The notes under the pieces were generated by a model that had not been told where the DNA came from, did no database searches, and worked only from the letters and a program-made list of their open reading frames with translations. The translations under genes and the position numbers were made by a program. Of a stretch of DNA of 64,000 bases, positions 25,101 to 36,440 are shown piece by piece. Numbering within the stretch: the first letter of the stretch is position 1; each line of letters begins with the position of its first letter. Origin of the DNA: Temnopleurus reevesii (taxonomy: Eukaryota > Echinodermata > Echinoidea > Temnopleuroida > Temnopleuridae); the NCBI GenBank assembly GCA_036244855.1, contig BQKZ01000657.1, positions 64,702-128,701 on the forward strand. Reading direction: 5' to 3'.

Positions 25101-25570
25101 AATATTTCAAACATTTAATTCATTCATAATTTTCAAAAATACATTATGTATAACAAATATTTTTTGAAGAATCATGAAAAGAAAACAATTCATTGTCCAA
25201 TTTCCGGAACTATCCCGAATCATACAGAGTCTAAAAGAACATTTCAAACTATAAATTGCAGGAAAACTGGTGCTACAGCAACCATATTTTGTTATAATCA
25301 ATCAAACATACAGTGAAAAGGAGATTCCATTAAATAATGACGTCCAATTCCAGGGTTTACCAAGAAAAAAGGGGATTAGAATGACGAAAGTTCTTTACTT
25401 TTCCTTTCTTTGGTGTCAGTATCAAGGTAAAGAAATAGCTGTCATTTCTGGGGGGAGGGGGCAATACCATGCATAGAAAAGGGTCAGGGCAATTGGTGTC
25501 ACTACGCTAAATATCAGGGCGTCATACACTGTTTCTTTACTGCACCTCAAGATGATTATTTGTGTGGGTT
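22133..25570. other. No gene; GC-richer island at 22560-22900
   Basis: 22560-22900 (GATTTTGCCAGACAACATCA, GGTGGGATGGAGGCGTTACA) resembles the island at 13860. The rest is AT-rich without supportable features apart from the MITE fragment at 23396. Confidence 0.5.
23396..23482. mobile_element. MITE, GTTGCTCAAAA family, truncated copy 3
   Basis: Left half only: GCTGCTCAAAAGTTGCAGTT, CCAATCAAAACCATTGTTTC, then divergence after TGTAAAAAATGC. Confidence 0.7.
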
Positions 25571-25574
25571 GTGT

Positions 25575-25666
25575 AAGCTATTATTATCAGCATAATCATT
25601 ATTTTTATCATTATTTCTATTATTTCTATCTTTATTATTATCAATATCATCATTAATATTATCATT

Positions 25667-25734
<68 letters not shown>

Positions 25735-25815
25735 GATAATCATCTGTAATCAGCATCATCATCAGTATTATCACTATCACAATTGTTGTTGCTGTTTTCA
25801 ATATCATTATCATTA
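25575..25815. repeat. (ATC)n microsatellite
   Basis: Core of more than 20 consecutive ATC/TCA units at about 25668-25733, with degenerate flanks. Minus-strand frames read as poly-Met or poly-Asp and are not genes. Confidence 0.95.
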
Positions 25816-26479
25816 GACTCACCCCTGAATCTGCACTTAACAGAGTTATAATTCAATCTTTTGACAACATTTTTGGTGATAAAAAAAACCTAATTAAAGA
25901 AATAATCAAACCACATACAACGTAAGAAATGACGATACATGATCAGGAAACAAAAGAAGAGTGAGAATGTGTATTTTTAAAGCAAAGTCATTTTTCTTTC
26001 TCCTGCAACCCATTCCAGACTTTATGATTTAATTAAAAAACACTTTTCTAATTCTGATACGATCTAAAGTACATGTACCTCTTAATCACCTCATCCACAA
26101 ACAATGGAACATGTCTGATTTAGCACTGATTTAATTATACCTTTATTGCAAACATGTCAATATTTCTAATGAAAATGCAAGCTATGATGTTTGAGTTTAA
26201 TGTAAATCAAGTACACATACATTGACTTACACAATAAAACTATATTAAATATGCACATGACCAATGAGAACAACAAAATGGAATGAAAATAAAAGAAATA
26301 GTGCTCATGATAAAAGTTGAAAAAAGTTTAACTTGTAATAATCTACATTCTTAAATAGAAACAAGAGCAATAATATGTGACTTTAAAGGGCAAGTCCAGA
26401 TGACAATTTAATCTAAATATACAAATAAAAAATTGAGCTTCCAGAAAATGTCTTGGTTCACTCGGAACACCCTAAGATG

Positions 26480-26996
26480 GTTGAGTAAGCATATAATTTT
26501 GGTAAAGATTAAGAAATGTGAATTTTGGGAATGTTTATCATGATATATCATGACATATAATTCTTATACACATTTTGAAACTGAAGCCTATTTTTTTTAC
26601 AAACTGATTCTTTAGACAATTTGAATTTGTCTGTTAAATCATATTTAGCGTCCTCTCTTGGTTATGAAACTGTTTTGCTTGTTATCGGGCATATATACAA
26701 AGTTATTTCTGAGATTTGACAATGTAATGATAAAAAGGTATACACAACAATAACATTCTGAACATTTTCATCATATTCTGTGCATGAGAAGTTGTCCTTT
26801 ATCAAGAAAGAAAATATTGAATTAGTGTTGGGGGACACGAAACTAAAATATTTTACACAGTTTAGATTATAGCTTTTCCAAAACTCGTTCATTTTTTGCA
26901 CAATATTTTGTGATATTATATTTCATTTTATATAGATTTGAAGACAAAATTTGGCGATAAGAATATTCGCTTTTAACAAAAATTTTACTTGGGCTC
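26480..26996. mobile_element. TTAA-type DNA transposon, copy 2 (decayed ends)
   Basis: Aligns along its length with 7404-7914 (shared AAAGTTATTTC, GAAGTTGTCCTTTATCAAGA and TAGATTTGAAGACAAAAT). The left terminus is degraded and the right terminus reads TTTTACTTGGGCT. A SINE is inserted 10 bp further right. Confidence 0.8.
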
Positions 26997-27005
26997 CAAG
27001 CATAA

Positions 27006-27305
27006 GTGGAGGCGCCATGGTGTAGTGGTCATGACTCTCGCCTTTCAACTAGAGGGTCGTAGGTTCGAGTCCCACCCAGGGCGTTAATTTCCTTCAGCAA
27101 GAAATTCATCCACATTGTGCTGCACTCAACCCAGGTGAGGTGAATGGGTACCTGGTAGGAATATTTATTCCATGAAACGCCAAGTGCGCTGCATGGTGGC
27201 TGCCGGGCTAAAGCCAGGGTAATAATGCTGCAATTGTACAGCGCTTAGGGAATTCTCATGAAGAGTTGATAAGCGCTACATAAAAGCTGTTCATTATTAT
27301 TATTA
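27006..27305 (+). mobile_element. tRNA-headed SINE, best-preserved copy
   Basis: Begins GTGGAGGCGCCATGGTGTAG, with B box GGTTCGAGTCC, body GAAATTCATCCACATTGTGC, a second module GGTACCTGGTAGGAATA, and the end GATAAGCGCTACATAAAAGC plus (ATT)n. It is about 300 bp and lies immediately after a TTAA-type element relic, with both inside a larger inverted-repeat element. Confidence 0.92.
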
Positions 27306-28410
27306 AGTTGAGGAAAAGTTCTCGTACAAGTCAGTTTCAACAAAAGTGCAATTGGACCGCATTCTTACTCTTCTAAGTTACTAAGTTACGTCCGAGTTAC
27401 TGTTCACTGGACCAAGCATGAAACTAGATGGTTTTCATATCAAAATTGCAGAGATACATCGCATGTTTTCTCTCTTCTTGTCAATTTGAAATTACCTTTA
27501 ATGATTCAAATTTGTACTTTGCAAAGTTCTAGTTGCTATTATACGATAATTAAAAAAAATAAAATGACTAATGTGCAGCTAAATCCTACCAACAGTTGCC
27601 ATGGGGAAATTTCGCACATGCGCAATAGACTGCAATGATGACGTCGCAGGCCAAAAATAATTGGAATTTGTCATTGCGAGAACTGTTTATAGTACAAATT
27701 ACAACCACAAAACTGGAGTTCAACAATCACAAAAGGTACGCCTATGGATGAAAGTGAAATTAAAATCTTCTTTGTTATTTTAAGCGTAAAATATATTCTC
27801 TTTAAAATATATTCTCTTTTAATAATCTGGACTTCCCCTCTGATCTATATATAATGCATGTTTACGCTAGTATGCACTGTCATGTTATGCATTCACCCAA
27901 TCAAAGAATAAAAAATGCACATGATCAAACATAACAAAAATGAAAAATGTAAGAAAAAATGTCAATGAAAAGTGGAAAATCTTGCGCATCATTCCCTTCA
28001 TTTGCTGAGAATAAAACCCAAGAGAACCTGAACTTGGGTTCAAACTGCATAATGTCTCTGTCCTGGCATTTGGAAGGGTGTGTAAGAGGATTAAGTCTTA
28101 GTTACGAGCTGCCCACAGGGAAGGAAAATGTAAGATGTTCAGACCTTTGCTATGAATACTTTTCAGAGTTCAATGCCACATGAAGAATAAGAATACTTAT
28201 TATACATTTTTAGATACAGTACAGTAGTCAATGCTCAGTCAGATATCGATGAAGAAGCAAAAATAACCCAGCTCACTGAATGAGACATAATATTTTATTC
28301 TTTGCTTTCTTTTTCCCCTGTTTCATTTCCTTTTCCATGGTTATACCTGGATGTTAAAGACACTGTCATACATTGTAATTTTGCTATGTTTTGAAAATTA
28401 TCAACTCAAA

Positions 28411-28638
28411 CGGGCGCTACAAACCACTTGCCCGGGGCAACCAAATTTAGCTGTCGGGCAAGTAAATGAAATTGTCACTTGCCTGATAGTGCAAGTGACA
28501 GTTTTGTACTTGTTCTCCTTTATACAAATTGGCATTGGCCATCAATTTTGGGCAAGACAAAAGTTAATTCAGGCAAGTAATTTGAAAACTTGGTTGCCCT
28601 ACTGGGCAACTGGTCACAAGAATTCTTGTAGCACCCTG
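28411..28638. mobile_element. hAT-like MITE
   Basis: About 228 bp with inverted ends GGGCGCTACAA and TTGTAGCACCC, extended by imperfect inner repeats ACCACTTGCCCGGGGCAACC and GGTTGCCCTACTGGGCAACT. The right end CACCCTG fits the CAGGG-type terminus of hAT elements. Flanks CTCAAACG and CTCAAGCG could be a diverged 8-bp target duplication. The open frame across it is incidental. Confidence 0.6.
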
Positions 28639-28771
28639 CTCAAGCGGCCTGGCCTGTGATACTTTATTCAGATTGATAACAAAATAACAAACAATACAAG
28701 AAAAGGGAAATTATTCTACACTTGCAAGATATCTTTGAAGATGGATTAATTATTAAAGTGTACCAAGGACC

Positions 28772-29068
28772 AATAATAATAATAATAGGTCCATTTATAT
28801 AGCGCAATCACTATATGCATATACTCTACTGCGCTTGATACTAGGTACCATATCATTACCCTGGCTATAACTGCCGAGCAAGCCAGTTAGGCGCTCAAGC
28901 ATTCCAAGGAATAAATTCCTGCCAGGTACCCATTTTTCACCTGGGTCGAGTGCAACAAAGTGGGGGTAAATTTCTTGCTGAAGGAAATTAGCGCCCTGGG
29001 TGAGATTCGAACCACCGACCCTCTAGTTAAGAGGCAAGAGTCCGAACCACTACACCACGACACTCCCT
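28772..29068 (-). mobile_element. tRNA-headed SINE, reverse, full length
   Basis: Minus-strand copy from head (GTGTAGTGGTTCGGACTCTT read on minus) to an AAT/ATT tail at 28772. B box GGTTCGAATCTC is intact. Well preserved. Confidence 0.9.
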
Positions 29069-29069
29069 G

Positions 29070-31130
29070 CATATTCCTGCATATTATGCCTATGTTGGTC
29101 ATATTTTGAAGTTTAGCTTTCATCGGAGCACGAAATGTTGATTATAAAGCCTCATATCTTTACAGCTTCGTTCATTCACATTGAGCAAACATTTAGGCAG
29201 AATTTAGGAATATGGCAGTTGAGAATCTTTTTTAATGAAAATAATGATAAACATTACCTTTTAAAATAATTTCAATCAGTTAAGTCAAGTGCAAGCACAA
29301 GCAGGAACATTCTGCTATCATCATGTTTATTCCCTTCACACAAAGCATGGACCACATCTTTAATCACAAATGATCGGGCTCCAAATACAAGCTAATTGAC
29401 AAGATTGTAGAGACCTTAACAATCAAACCTCAGGTAGAAATGTGGAACTCTAAAAAAAAAAATTCCAATCCTCACTTTTTATGTTCACACATCATTTAAC
29501 AAGACTTCATTTCATTAATAACACTGATCCATGATATTTTAGCTTTTTATAGTTGTCTGCCTTTTTTGAGCTACATTTGTAATTTAGAATGAATCTCATG
29601 AATAAAAAGAAATCATATTGATTTCGCTGAAGTGAACTTTTCAACTATCCCAACATGCGTTTTTACACTTTTTAACATGGATGCATAAGTGGAGCCCTTT
29701 TGGAAGGCATTGGCAGAATAAAATGACATGGCAAATGAATATTTTGGTTAGATGGTACAAATCATAAATTTATTTTATTGAAACTAAACTGGTAAACCAG
29801 CCAAAATATTTATTTTTCAACAGTAAAACATAGATCTAATCAACAAAATAAAAATAAAAGTTTGAGGAAAATTGGACAGGTAAAGCGAAAATTATGAATT
29901 TTGCATAACATCAAAATGATGAAAACAATGCTAAAATCACAAGACAGAATTGGTGAGATAATTGCTCTTCTACCACTTAGACCCCTGATACACCGAAAAA
30001 TTGCTTAAATCAACCATACCCAGGTCCGAGCCTGGTGAGTTTCCGACCATGAGAGGACCGGAAAAAAGCCAGTTTACACCACCCTCCATCCCCACCCGAA
30101 ATGTTTCACTCGAGTCCATTGCCACTCATGCATGTTGCAATGGAACAAACAGAGTTATGGGCTAGTCTTCTGTCACAGACCATTGGCTTTCATTTTTACA
30201 TATATAGAATAGTTTAAAGTCAAAAAGAAATTGATCAAATTGGAACATCAAATCTTAATTCCCTAATGAATAGTGAAACCAAATTTCACTCAATTTTCAT
30301 TCAACTCCCTGCATTCAGCTCAAAAGAGAATATTGGTGGATTACATGTAGCACTTTATTGCAATTTTAGAACAATGGTGTTTGTTCAAAAGAGGTATTTT
30401 TTCAATATTCATGGGATTATGCTCTAATGTATAACTGACAATTCTTGGTTATTTGTTTTCAATCTAACTCTCTATGGACTCTTCTGAATTTGGGATTGAA
30501 AACTTTGTTCGAATACTAAGATTTGAAGCCATAGGAGTGAAACAACAGCTAAGACAAAGGACACCACACACACCTGGTAAAAACTCAAGTAATGTTGAAT
30601 TTGTCATCTAATACAAAAAAAAACTAATCAGTGATTATGTCATTTCTATTTATTCACAATATTGTGAGATCCTTAGTTTTGCATGTCTTATACTCAACGA
30701 TTGAGCTTGCTTCAATAAAGAGAAATGATAGAGGGCAGTCTTTCAGAAAGAGATTGGGATTGTGTTGTACTCTGGGTTTGTGAAGCATGCTTTCACGAGG
30801 GAGATTAAATTCCCATCTCCCTGCTTTCACAGTGCAAGGAGTCAGCATATATGTATGTGTATATTGTAGAAATAAATATTCCCAAAAGAAGGAGATTATG
30901 GATGTAACACTCTGCAACCTTATTAAGTCATCAGTGGACAAGGTCTTGGGGTGTTTGTGGGTGTTTTTTTTTTTACTTTTGTTCTGCATTTTTAATTCTC
31001 TAGCTCCCCAATCATAGCTTTGCTTTGCCCAAGTCATTGAAAAACTGAAACCAATATCATAGTAGATGATTTGCTAAAAATTGGCCTCAAAGGAAATCAT
31101 TAAAGACTAGATGAATCCTCGACCGCACAC
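29070..31130. other. No gene seen
   Basis: AT-rich, with a short conserved-looking patch near 30000-30120 (CAGGTCCGAGCCTGG). No exon or clear repeat. Confidence 0.5.
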
Positions 31131-31136
31131 GGTCGA

Positions 31137-31479
31137 AATTTATGCCTCCGCCATCACGCAATCAGAAAGATATTTATGGCTTTATTGTTCCATGCCATCA
31201 GAAATCAAAAACATTTTTCAAATTTTGGGCACTGCGACCTTTGACCCTGTGAACCCAAAATCTCATCAGTTCTTCCTCACATGCTTATACATACTTGAGC
31301 CAAGTTTAGTCAAAATCCGTCAAGCGGTTCTGAACTTATTGCGGTAACAAGGTCCGGACGGACGCACGGACGGACGGACACACGCACGGACGGACGCACG
31401 GACGGATGGATGCACGGACGCACGGACAACCCGAAAACATAATGCCTCCGGCACCACCTTACGGTAGCGGAGGCATAAA
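31137..31479. mobile_element. MITE with TTTATGCCTCCG ends and internal GACG array
   Basis: Inverted termini TTTATGCCTCCG (31139-31150) and CGGAGGCATAAA (31467-31478). The body contains GACCTTTGACCCTGTGA and AAGCGGTTCTGAACTTATTG, then a GGAC/GCAC tetranucleotide array (about 31355-31428) before the right end. No coding capacity. Confidence 0.8.
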
Positions 31480-31778
31480 AATAGGTTACTAGGATTTTTC
31501 TACAAATGAGATTAAACAGAAAATATGGTAGGTAGGATATCAAACACTGAAAATAAAACAATAATTTTAAGTATAATTTCTCATATTGTTATAGAAGCGA
31601 GGAAATCATTGTACAACTGTTTAACAGTAAATATCCCTTTAAAGTAAAGTCAGCTGGTTAAGAGTTTACCCTAGGCAAATGCAGCTTCATCAATGCCTAT
31701 TGCCCTCTAATTTTGTGAGACCTCTGACAATAATAAAAACACTCATTTTACAACCACGCTGCAGAATGGAAATATTCT

Positions 31779-31838
31779 CATCTCTCTCTCTCTCTATCTC
31801 TGAAATATGCAATAAGTTAGCCTCTCTCTCTCTCTAGT
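31779..31838. repeat. (CT)n microsatellite, interrupted
   Basis: Two CTCTCT runs separated by ~30 bases. Confidence 0.9.
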
Positions 31839-32526
31839 TGTATGTACAATCACATCATAAAAATAATATTGATCTATTTCATAGTAGCCACAAAAACTGT
31901 ACAATGACTAGCTCACACAGTCAAGCAATAGGGATGTGCGCACACAGATTGTATGCATATTTTTAAAATTCCAAGCACGGAGCATAACTAAGATTTTGAC
32001 TCCATGTGTCAATACTGAACAAGATATTTACTTGCTTTTTATTCCTTTACTAATAATCCATATCATGCTAGATCAAGTTACTTTGGATTAATTTATTTCA
32101 AGTAATATTTTTTTACCCCAGATACCCTTTAAAAGAACTATGCCGGACTGAATAAAAAAATCAGGATCATTCAAAGACTGGGGGAGGGGGAGGGGGCTAC
32201 ATAAGCACGGTTGGGCAAGATTGTTTAACAAAAGGAAAAGATCTTTGCCTCACTTAAGCAAGAAACAAAAGGAACCGATAATGGAAGGAAAAAATACTAA
32301 ACCTCCCTAATCTGATCTGGGTTATGATAAATACACCTTTTAACTACTTCTTCAAACCAAAGCTTTAAGTTTTTAAAGCATGTGTTTTTTGGGGGGAGGA
32401 CAAATGAAATATACTTCTGGGCAAATACTTTTCGGCCACTTCTTAATTTGCCTGCCTAACTGGGAAAGTGCTTCAAGAAAGTTATGTAGCACCTTGGAAA
32501 GAACTATAAAAAATGGAGCCACTCAC

Positions 32527-32724
32527 CTATGCATGATGGGATGTCCTCTGGAAGCCACTTGCTCTCCTTGGTGCAGATGATCTTGGGTGGTCCGTCAAGC
32601 AGGTAGCCTTCGTTGCAGCTGAAATGGATCACAGTTTTAGGGGGGAGGGGGAGGTTTTCCCCACTCTCGGGTGGATCCCGCGCTCCATTCATAGGAGTGC
32701 CTGGATCATCACACCCTGAAACCC
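32527..32724 (-). CDS. Sushi/CCP-domain exon of an unidentified secreted or membrane protein
   Basis: 198 nt between a minus-strand acceptor (TATTTTTACAG) and donor (GTGAGT), phase 1 at both ends as is typical of shuffled CCP modules. It encodes GVSG followed by one complete complement-control-protein domain. The four cysteines lie in CDDPGTPMNG, HFSCNEGYLL, KIICTKES and IPSCIG, with the usual Trp between Cys3 and Cys4 (KWLPED) and the Gly-Tyr after Cys2. CCP domains mediate protein binding in complement regulators and in CSMD/SEZ6/SVEP1-type proteins. Which of these it is cannot be told from one domain. The next exon must lie below 32526, and I found none down to position 1, so a very long intron is implied. 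Confidence 0.82.
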
Positions 32725-32761
32725 CTGTAAAAATAGAATTAAAAAGATTAAAATACATTCA

Positions 32762-32860
32762 CACCTGTCTCCAAGGTCACCTATTTATAGTGGCCACTTG
32801 TCCACAGTGGTCATGTAAATTGGTTCCCTCCAGGTGAAAATGTGTGTAAAGGCCACTGCA
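32762..32860. repeat. Dispersed repeat, second copy
   Basis: CACCTGTCTCCAAGGTCACC and TTTATAGTGGCCACTTGTCC, with TTCCCTCCAGGTGAAAATGT, match blocks of 52513-52680. Located in the intron just upstream (minus-strand sense) of the CCP exon. Confidence 0.6.
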
Positions 32861-33445
32861 CCTTTAACATGACTTTTAATCATACGACCTGAAGACCAAT
32901 TTGGCAAATACTGGAACACGCTATAGTATTATACATTGTTTTATGGCGATTTACTTGATACTTGATCCTTCAAACCATTTTGTGATATGAGTTTTCCTTG
33001 TACACATTGATGTCTGTATTGCTCCCTCCTTCTTTTCTTGAGGTCACATTCAACTAAAACATTAAAATAATTGTCTCATTCCTTCAAGGCAAAGTTCTTG
33101 AAACCATTTGTAAACTGATATGATTATTGCTACTAGTACCACTGGAGATCGTGATTTTCCTACCTACTGTTGAAGCCCAAAAATATTTTAGATTTTGATG
33201 TAATTAAGTCTGGAGGTTTCTGCTTCTACGTACACATTTTTTGTGTTTTCTCAACCTCTTAAATGTCAATAAACTTTGGGTGAACATTGTGATGTTGAAG
33301 TTTCAGGAAGAAATGTCTGAAGCAAAAGAAAGTAAATTACTCCATGTCAATTTAATATATTAGATTATATACAAATACAAGTATAATATAGAACAAAGTT
33401 CTACTTGGGTTCTATAATCAAATCATCATTAAAATTAATCTTACC

Positions 33446-33532
33446 TAAAATTAGCAATGATACTGAGAAGATAGCTGCAAGCAATATATTACTCCTTCCA
33501 TGAATGTGAGTGCATCTCCTCTCCATTTTAAT
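33446..33532 (-). CDS. Candidate leader (signal-peptide) exon of the CCP gene
   Basis: Bounded on the minus strand by acceptor TTTTATCCCCAG and donor GTAAGA, so an untranslated exon would lie further upstream. The frame that joins to the CCP exon reads IAAAIFSVSLLIL then GVSGC, a convincing signal-peptide core ending just before the mature domain. As I read the bases, the ATG at 33526 is one base out of that frame, and a TAA precedes the hydrophobic stretch in its own frame. Either one base is missing in the assembly, or this allele is broken, or the exon is coincidental. Confidence 0.45.
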
Positions 33533-35100
33533 CTGGGGATAAAAATAGAAAAAATAACTTGTCTTTAGTATAAAAACTTTAAAAAATTGTAATTCCAGTA
33601 TCGGCTAAATCCCCAGTCACATAGAAGCCTGTAAGCAACATGATTGAACACAAATCTTTGCCCAGTTGAGTCCTACTTAACCTCATTGAATATCCCTGAC
33701 CAAAGAGGGACACAAAACTCAGATCACAAAGGACTTAACTGAACTGAGAATCATGTTGAATTGTATTGCTTCTGGGCTTCTATGTGACTGGGGCTATAAG
33801 TTTGCTCGGATATGCCACAAGAAGAAGATGAAGTTGCCTGAAGTGAAAAAAATTGCCTGAAGATTGCACAGACAGCTCATCGTAAGTTCTAGAAATCAGA
33901 AATTATTTTGAAGAGTAGCATCTCTGATCTATCACTGGGCAATTGATTCTTCAAAGGAATTACAAATTTTGCTCGGAATATTGACAACGATTTTACTTTC
34001 TTCAGGTATAGGGGAACCCCTGTTTTCCTTTATTTTTTAACCTACAATCAAGGATTGGGGGAACAGGGGCAGGCCTTCTCCTCATCCCTATTGCCTGGAT
34101 TTCACTCTTTGCATTGTCAGAGATGCCAAGGGTCAGAGGCCTAAAGGCATGAGATTACCATTGACTTCCTTATGTCAACCATATAACTGTACAAAATGTG
34201 TGAGATCAATAGAAATGCTGAAACATCTTTTTTTTTATTCAAATGTGAGCCTGAGAAAAAGCATGAGAATAACACCAAATTCCTGAGACTTGGAATAAGT
34301 CTTCATTGTAACCATACCCAGGACTAATAGGAAAAAATTACTTTCTATACTAATGTTTGACTTGCACAGTAGCAATATATTACCCCACTTTTATGGAATT
34401 ATCCAATACTTGATTTTCAACAAACATATCTAATCTGAACAAAAGACGAATGAAAGTTCTTGGAAAAGATGTGCTTCAACCAATAGTATTATCTTTGGGA
34501 ACAAAGTGTTCCTGTGTTTATCCATAACAAAGCAGAGATGTGTTTTTTTTTCTATGCACATCTGATAATCTGATTTGGCATTGTACATATATGAATGAAG
34601 AACAATATCTTAAGAAGAACCCTCAGAATGTACAATCTGTAATAAAAATCGCCATGCATTTTGCAATGAACAGGATCGGTATTTTAGGTCTTCCCAGGGA
34701 TGCCAGCTGGAATTGATCAGAGGGGCTGAAAATACAACAAAGCTAAAACTACAATGTATGGCCTGAAAGTGAAGTTACAGGGCTTTTGCTTGAAAATGGG
34801 CATCTCTGGGTCTCCCATGTCAAAGATGGCCCAGGATACAGCCTGAAGGGTTTATAGCAATGGCTACATATGATAAGATGAAATGCAACTTCCTTTGTGA
34901 TCTTGATTCCAATTAAACATTTAATGTCAACTAAGATAAACAAATGGCTCCATCATGGGTAAATGAAAGAAGAAGTTTCAAGAAAATTGACACTCGATCA
35001 ATAATTTACTAGCAGTGCTAGTTGAAGTTATCTTCATAAGTCAGTGATTTGGTCGATAAGTCCTTATAAATGCATTGTTACTCTATCCCGACTAGTGTTG
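33533..35100. other. Upstream region of the CCP gene, no feature resolved
   Basis: The leader exon is preceded by an acceptor, so an untranslated first exon should lie here or further up. I could not identify it. Confidence 0.4.
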
Positions 35101-35107
35101 AGATTAA

Positions 35108-35714
35108 AAAGGGGAACCAGCCCCTGGAATTTTCGTGCTCTTATTGAATGCAGAAAAATCAGATCAAACAACTGAAAATTTGAGCTACTATAAATCGGAC
35201 AACCCGTTCAAAAGTTATGAATTTTCAAGGTCACAGAGATTTGACAATCACTGCCACTCATGGGGATCTGTGCAATCGGCGAAAGCGACAGAATCTATGA
35301 CGTCATGACAGATAACTCCTTATTCACTTTGTACATCAAATTTTTTTAAATAGATTAATGTAAAATTTACAGTAAGGTTGCACCATGATTCTTCTAAAAA
35401 TATACGCAAAATCGATAAAGAAATGCTATACCCCAACCCAAAATTGGCATTTTATTGACTTATCCGAAAAAAAGGAAAAGGTGTGAAATTTTGTATACAG
35501 AGTGGATGAGGAGTTGTCTGACATGACGTGACAGATTCCGTCAAATTTTCCAATTGCACGCATCCCCATCAGCGGTAGGGATCGTCATATCTCTGTGACT
35601 TTGAAAACTCATAACTTTTGATCGGGTTGTCCGATTTTGTTCAGATTATCAGTTTGTTCATCTGATATTTCTTCATTCAATGAGAGCACAACAATTCCAG
35701 AGGTTGTTTCCCCT
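35108..35714. mobile_element. TTAA fold-back DNA element
   Basis: Flanked by TTAA at 35104-35107 and 35715-35718. The ends AAAGGGGAACCAGCCCCTGG and AGAGGTTGTTTCCCC begin inverted arms of about 250 bp each. The arms share CAGATCAAACAACTG-like, ATCGGACAACCCGTTCAAAA, GTTATGAATTTTCAAGGTCA and CTCCTTATTCACT blocks, separated by a ~70-bp centre. The arms differ by substitutions, so the element is not recent. Confidence 0.82.
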
Positions 35715-36402
35715 TTAAGTAAGGCCTACATCTTCTTCTTCTTCTTTAGTTGGTTTCCTCCTGGTCAGGAGAACTGCGACTAAAACAAAACTAAAACAAA
35801 ACAATGACTCCTGCTATAATACATGCCTTTGCGTTTAATCAATCTAGTTTGGAACTGATTTTGAAAGGTGCAAACAATGCAAAATTACTTGAAAGATATC
35901 CCAGCATTCTTAGCATTTGAAACAACCTTAAAGCCAAAGCCAAGGAACATAATATTTCACACATCCTCTTTCCATGTGAAATAATTCAAGCTCATAAAAC
36001 CATATATTACGCCACACCATCGAGTAATTTTGTCTCATCCTAAATTAAAAATCAAATACACTTATACACTGAGAAGAAATTCTGGACTGTGAGGTGACTG
36101 GCATAGGGCCCCTCAGCTCAGAAAATAGTCACTATGCTAGTCACCGAAGAATCCACAATTTCAAATAGTACTTCAAAAAATGTGAATGGTATATTTGATT
36201 AATATCTGACATATGTATCGATAGGTAAACATCCAGTTATCGCAAAAGATGACGTTAGAATATCGACACATCCAAAAATATTCTGAATAAAAAAAATGAT
36301 GCAAATGACGGACCATCGTCACACCAGTCCATATCCAATTTCTTTCACGGTGAATACACTTTTAATCACAATTCACAATCACATGACTATTGACTGCTCT
36401 TT

Positions 36403-36440
36403 GACCAATCACAATGGATACAATCTTATAAATAGGATAT
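36403..36440 (+). promoter_or_regulatory. Candidate CCAAT plus TATA promoter
   Basis: GACCAATCACAATGG is followed ~12 bp later by CTTATAAATAGG, then a pyrimidine-rich leader (CTCTCTCCCTGCACCC) at about 36490. The arrangement suits a plus-strand start near 36460, but no coding exon is recognised before 43519. Confidence 0.3.

Larger units (their letters stand above)
26387..27836. mobile_element. Outer inverted-repeat element holding nested insertions
   Basis: AGGGCAAGTCCAGAT at 26387 is the inverse of ATCTGGACTTCCCCT near 27822-27836. The left end follows TTAA (26383-26386) and the right flank has lost it. The TTAA element copy 2 and a full SINE lie inside, giving a nested stack. An old copy. 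Confidence 0.5.

Noticed and set aside
25537..25822. Poly-Met and poly-Asp open frames.
   Set aside because: Translation of an ATC microsatellite in two frames.
27006..27080. Functional tRNA gene suggested by A- and B-box-like sequence.
   Set aside because: The same head is found on many SINE copies with a fixed non-tRNA body, and it has no proper cloverleaf or 3' end by eye.
28351..28659. 102-residue open frame.
   Set aside because: Lies mainly across a hAT-like MITE; the peptide has no family character.
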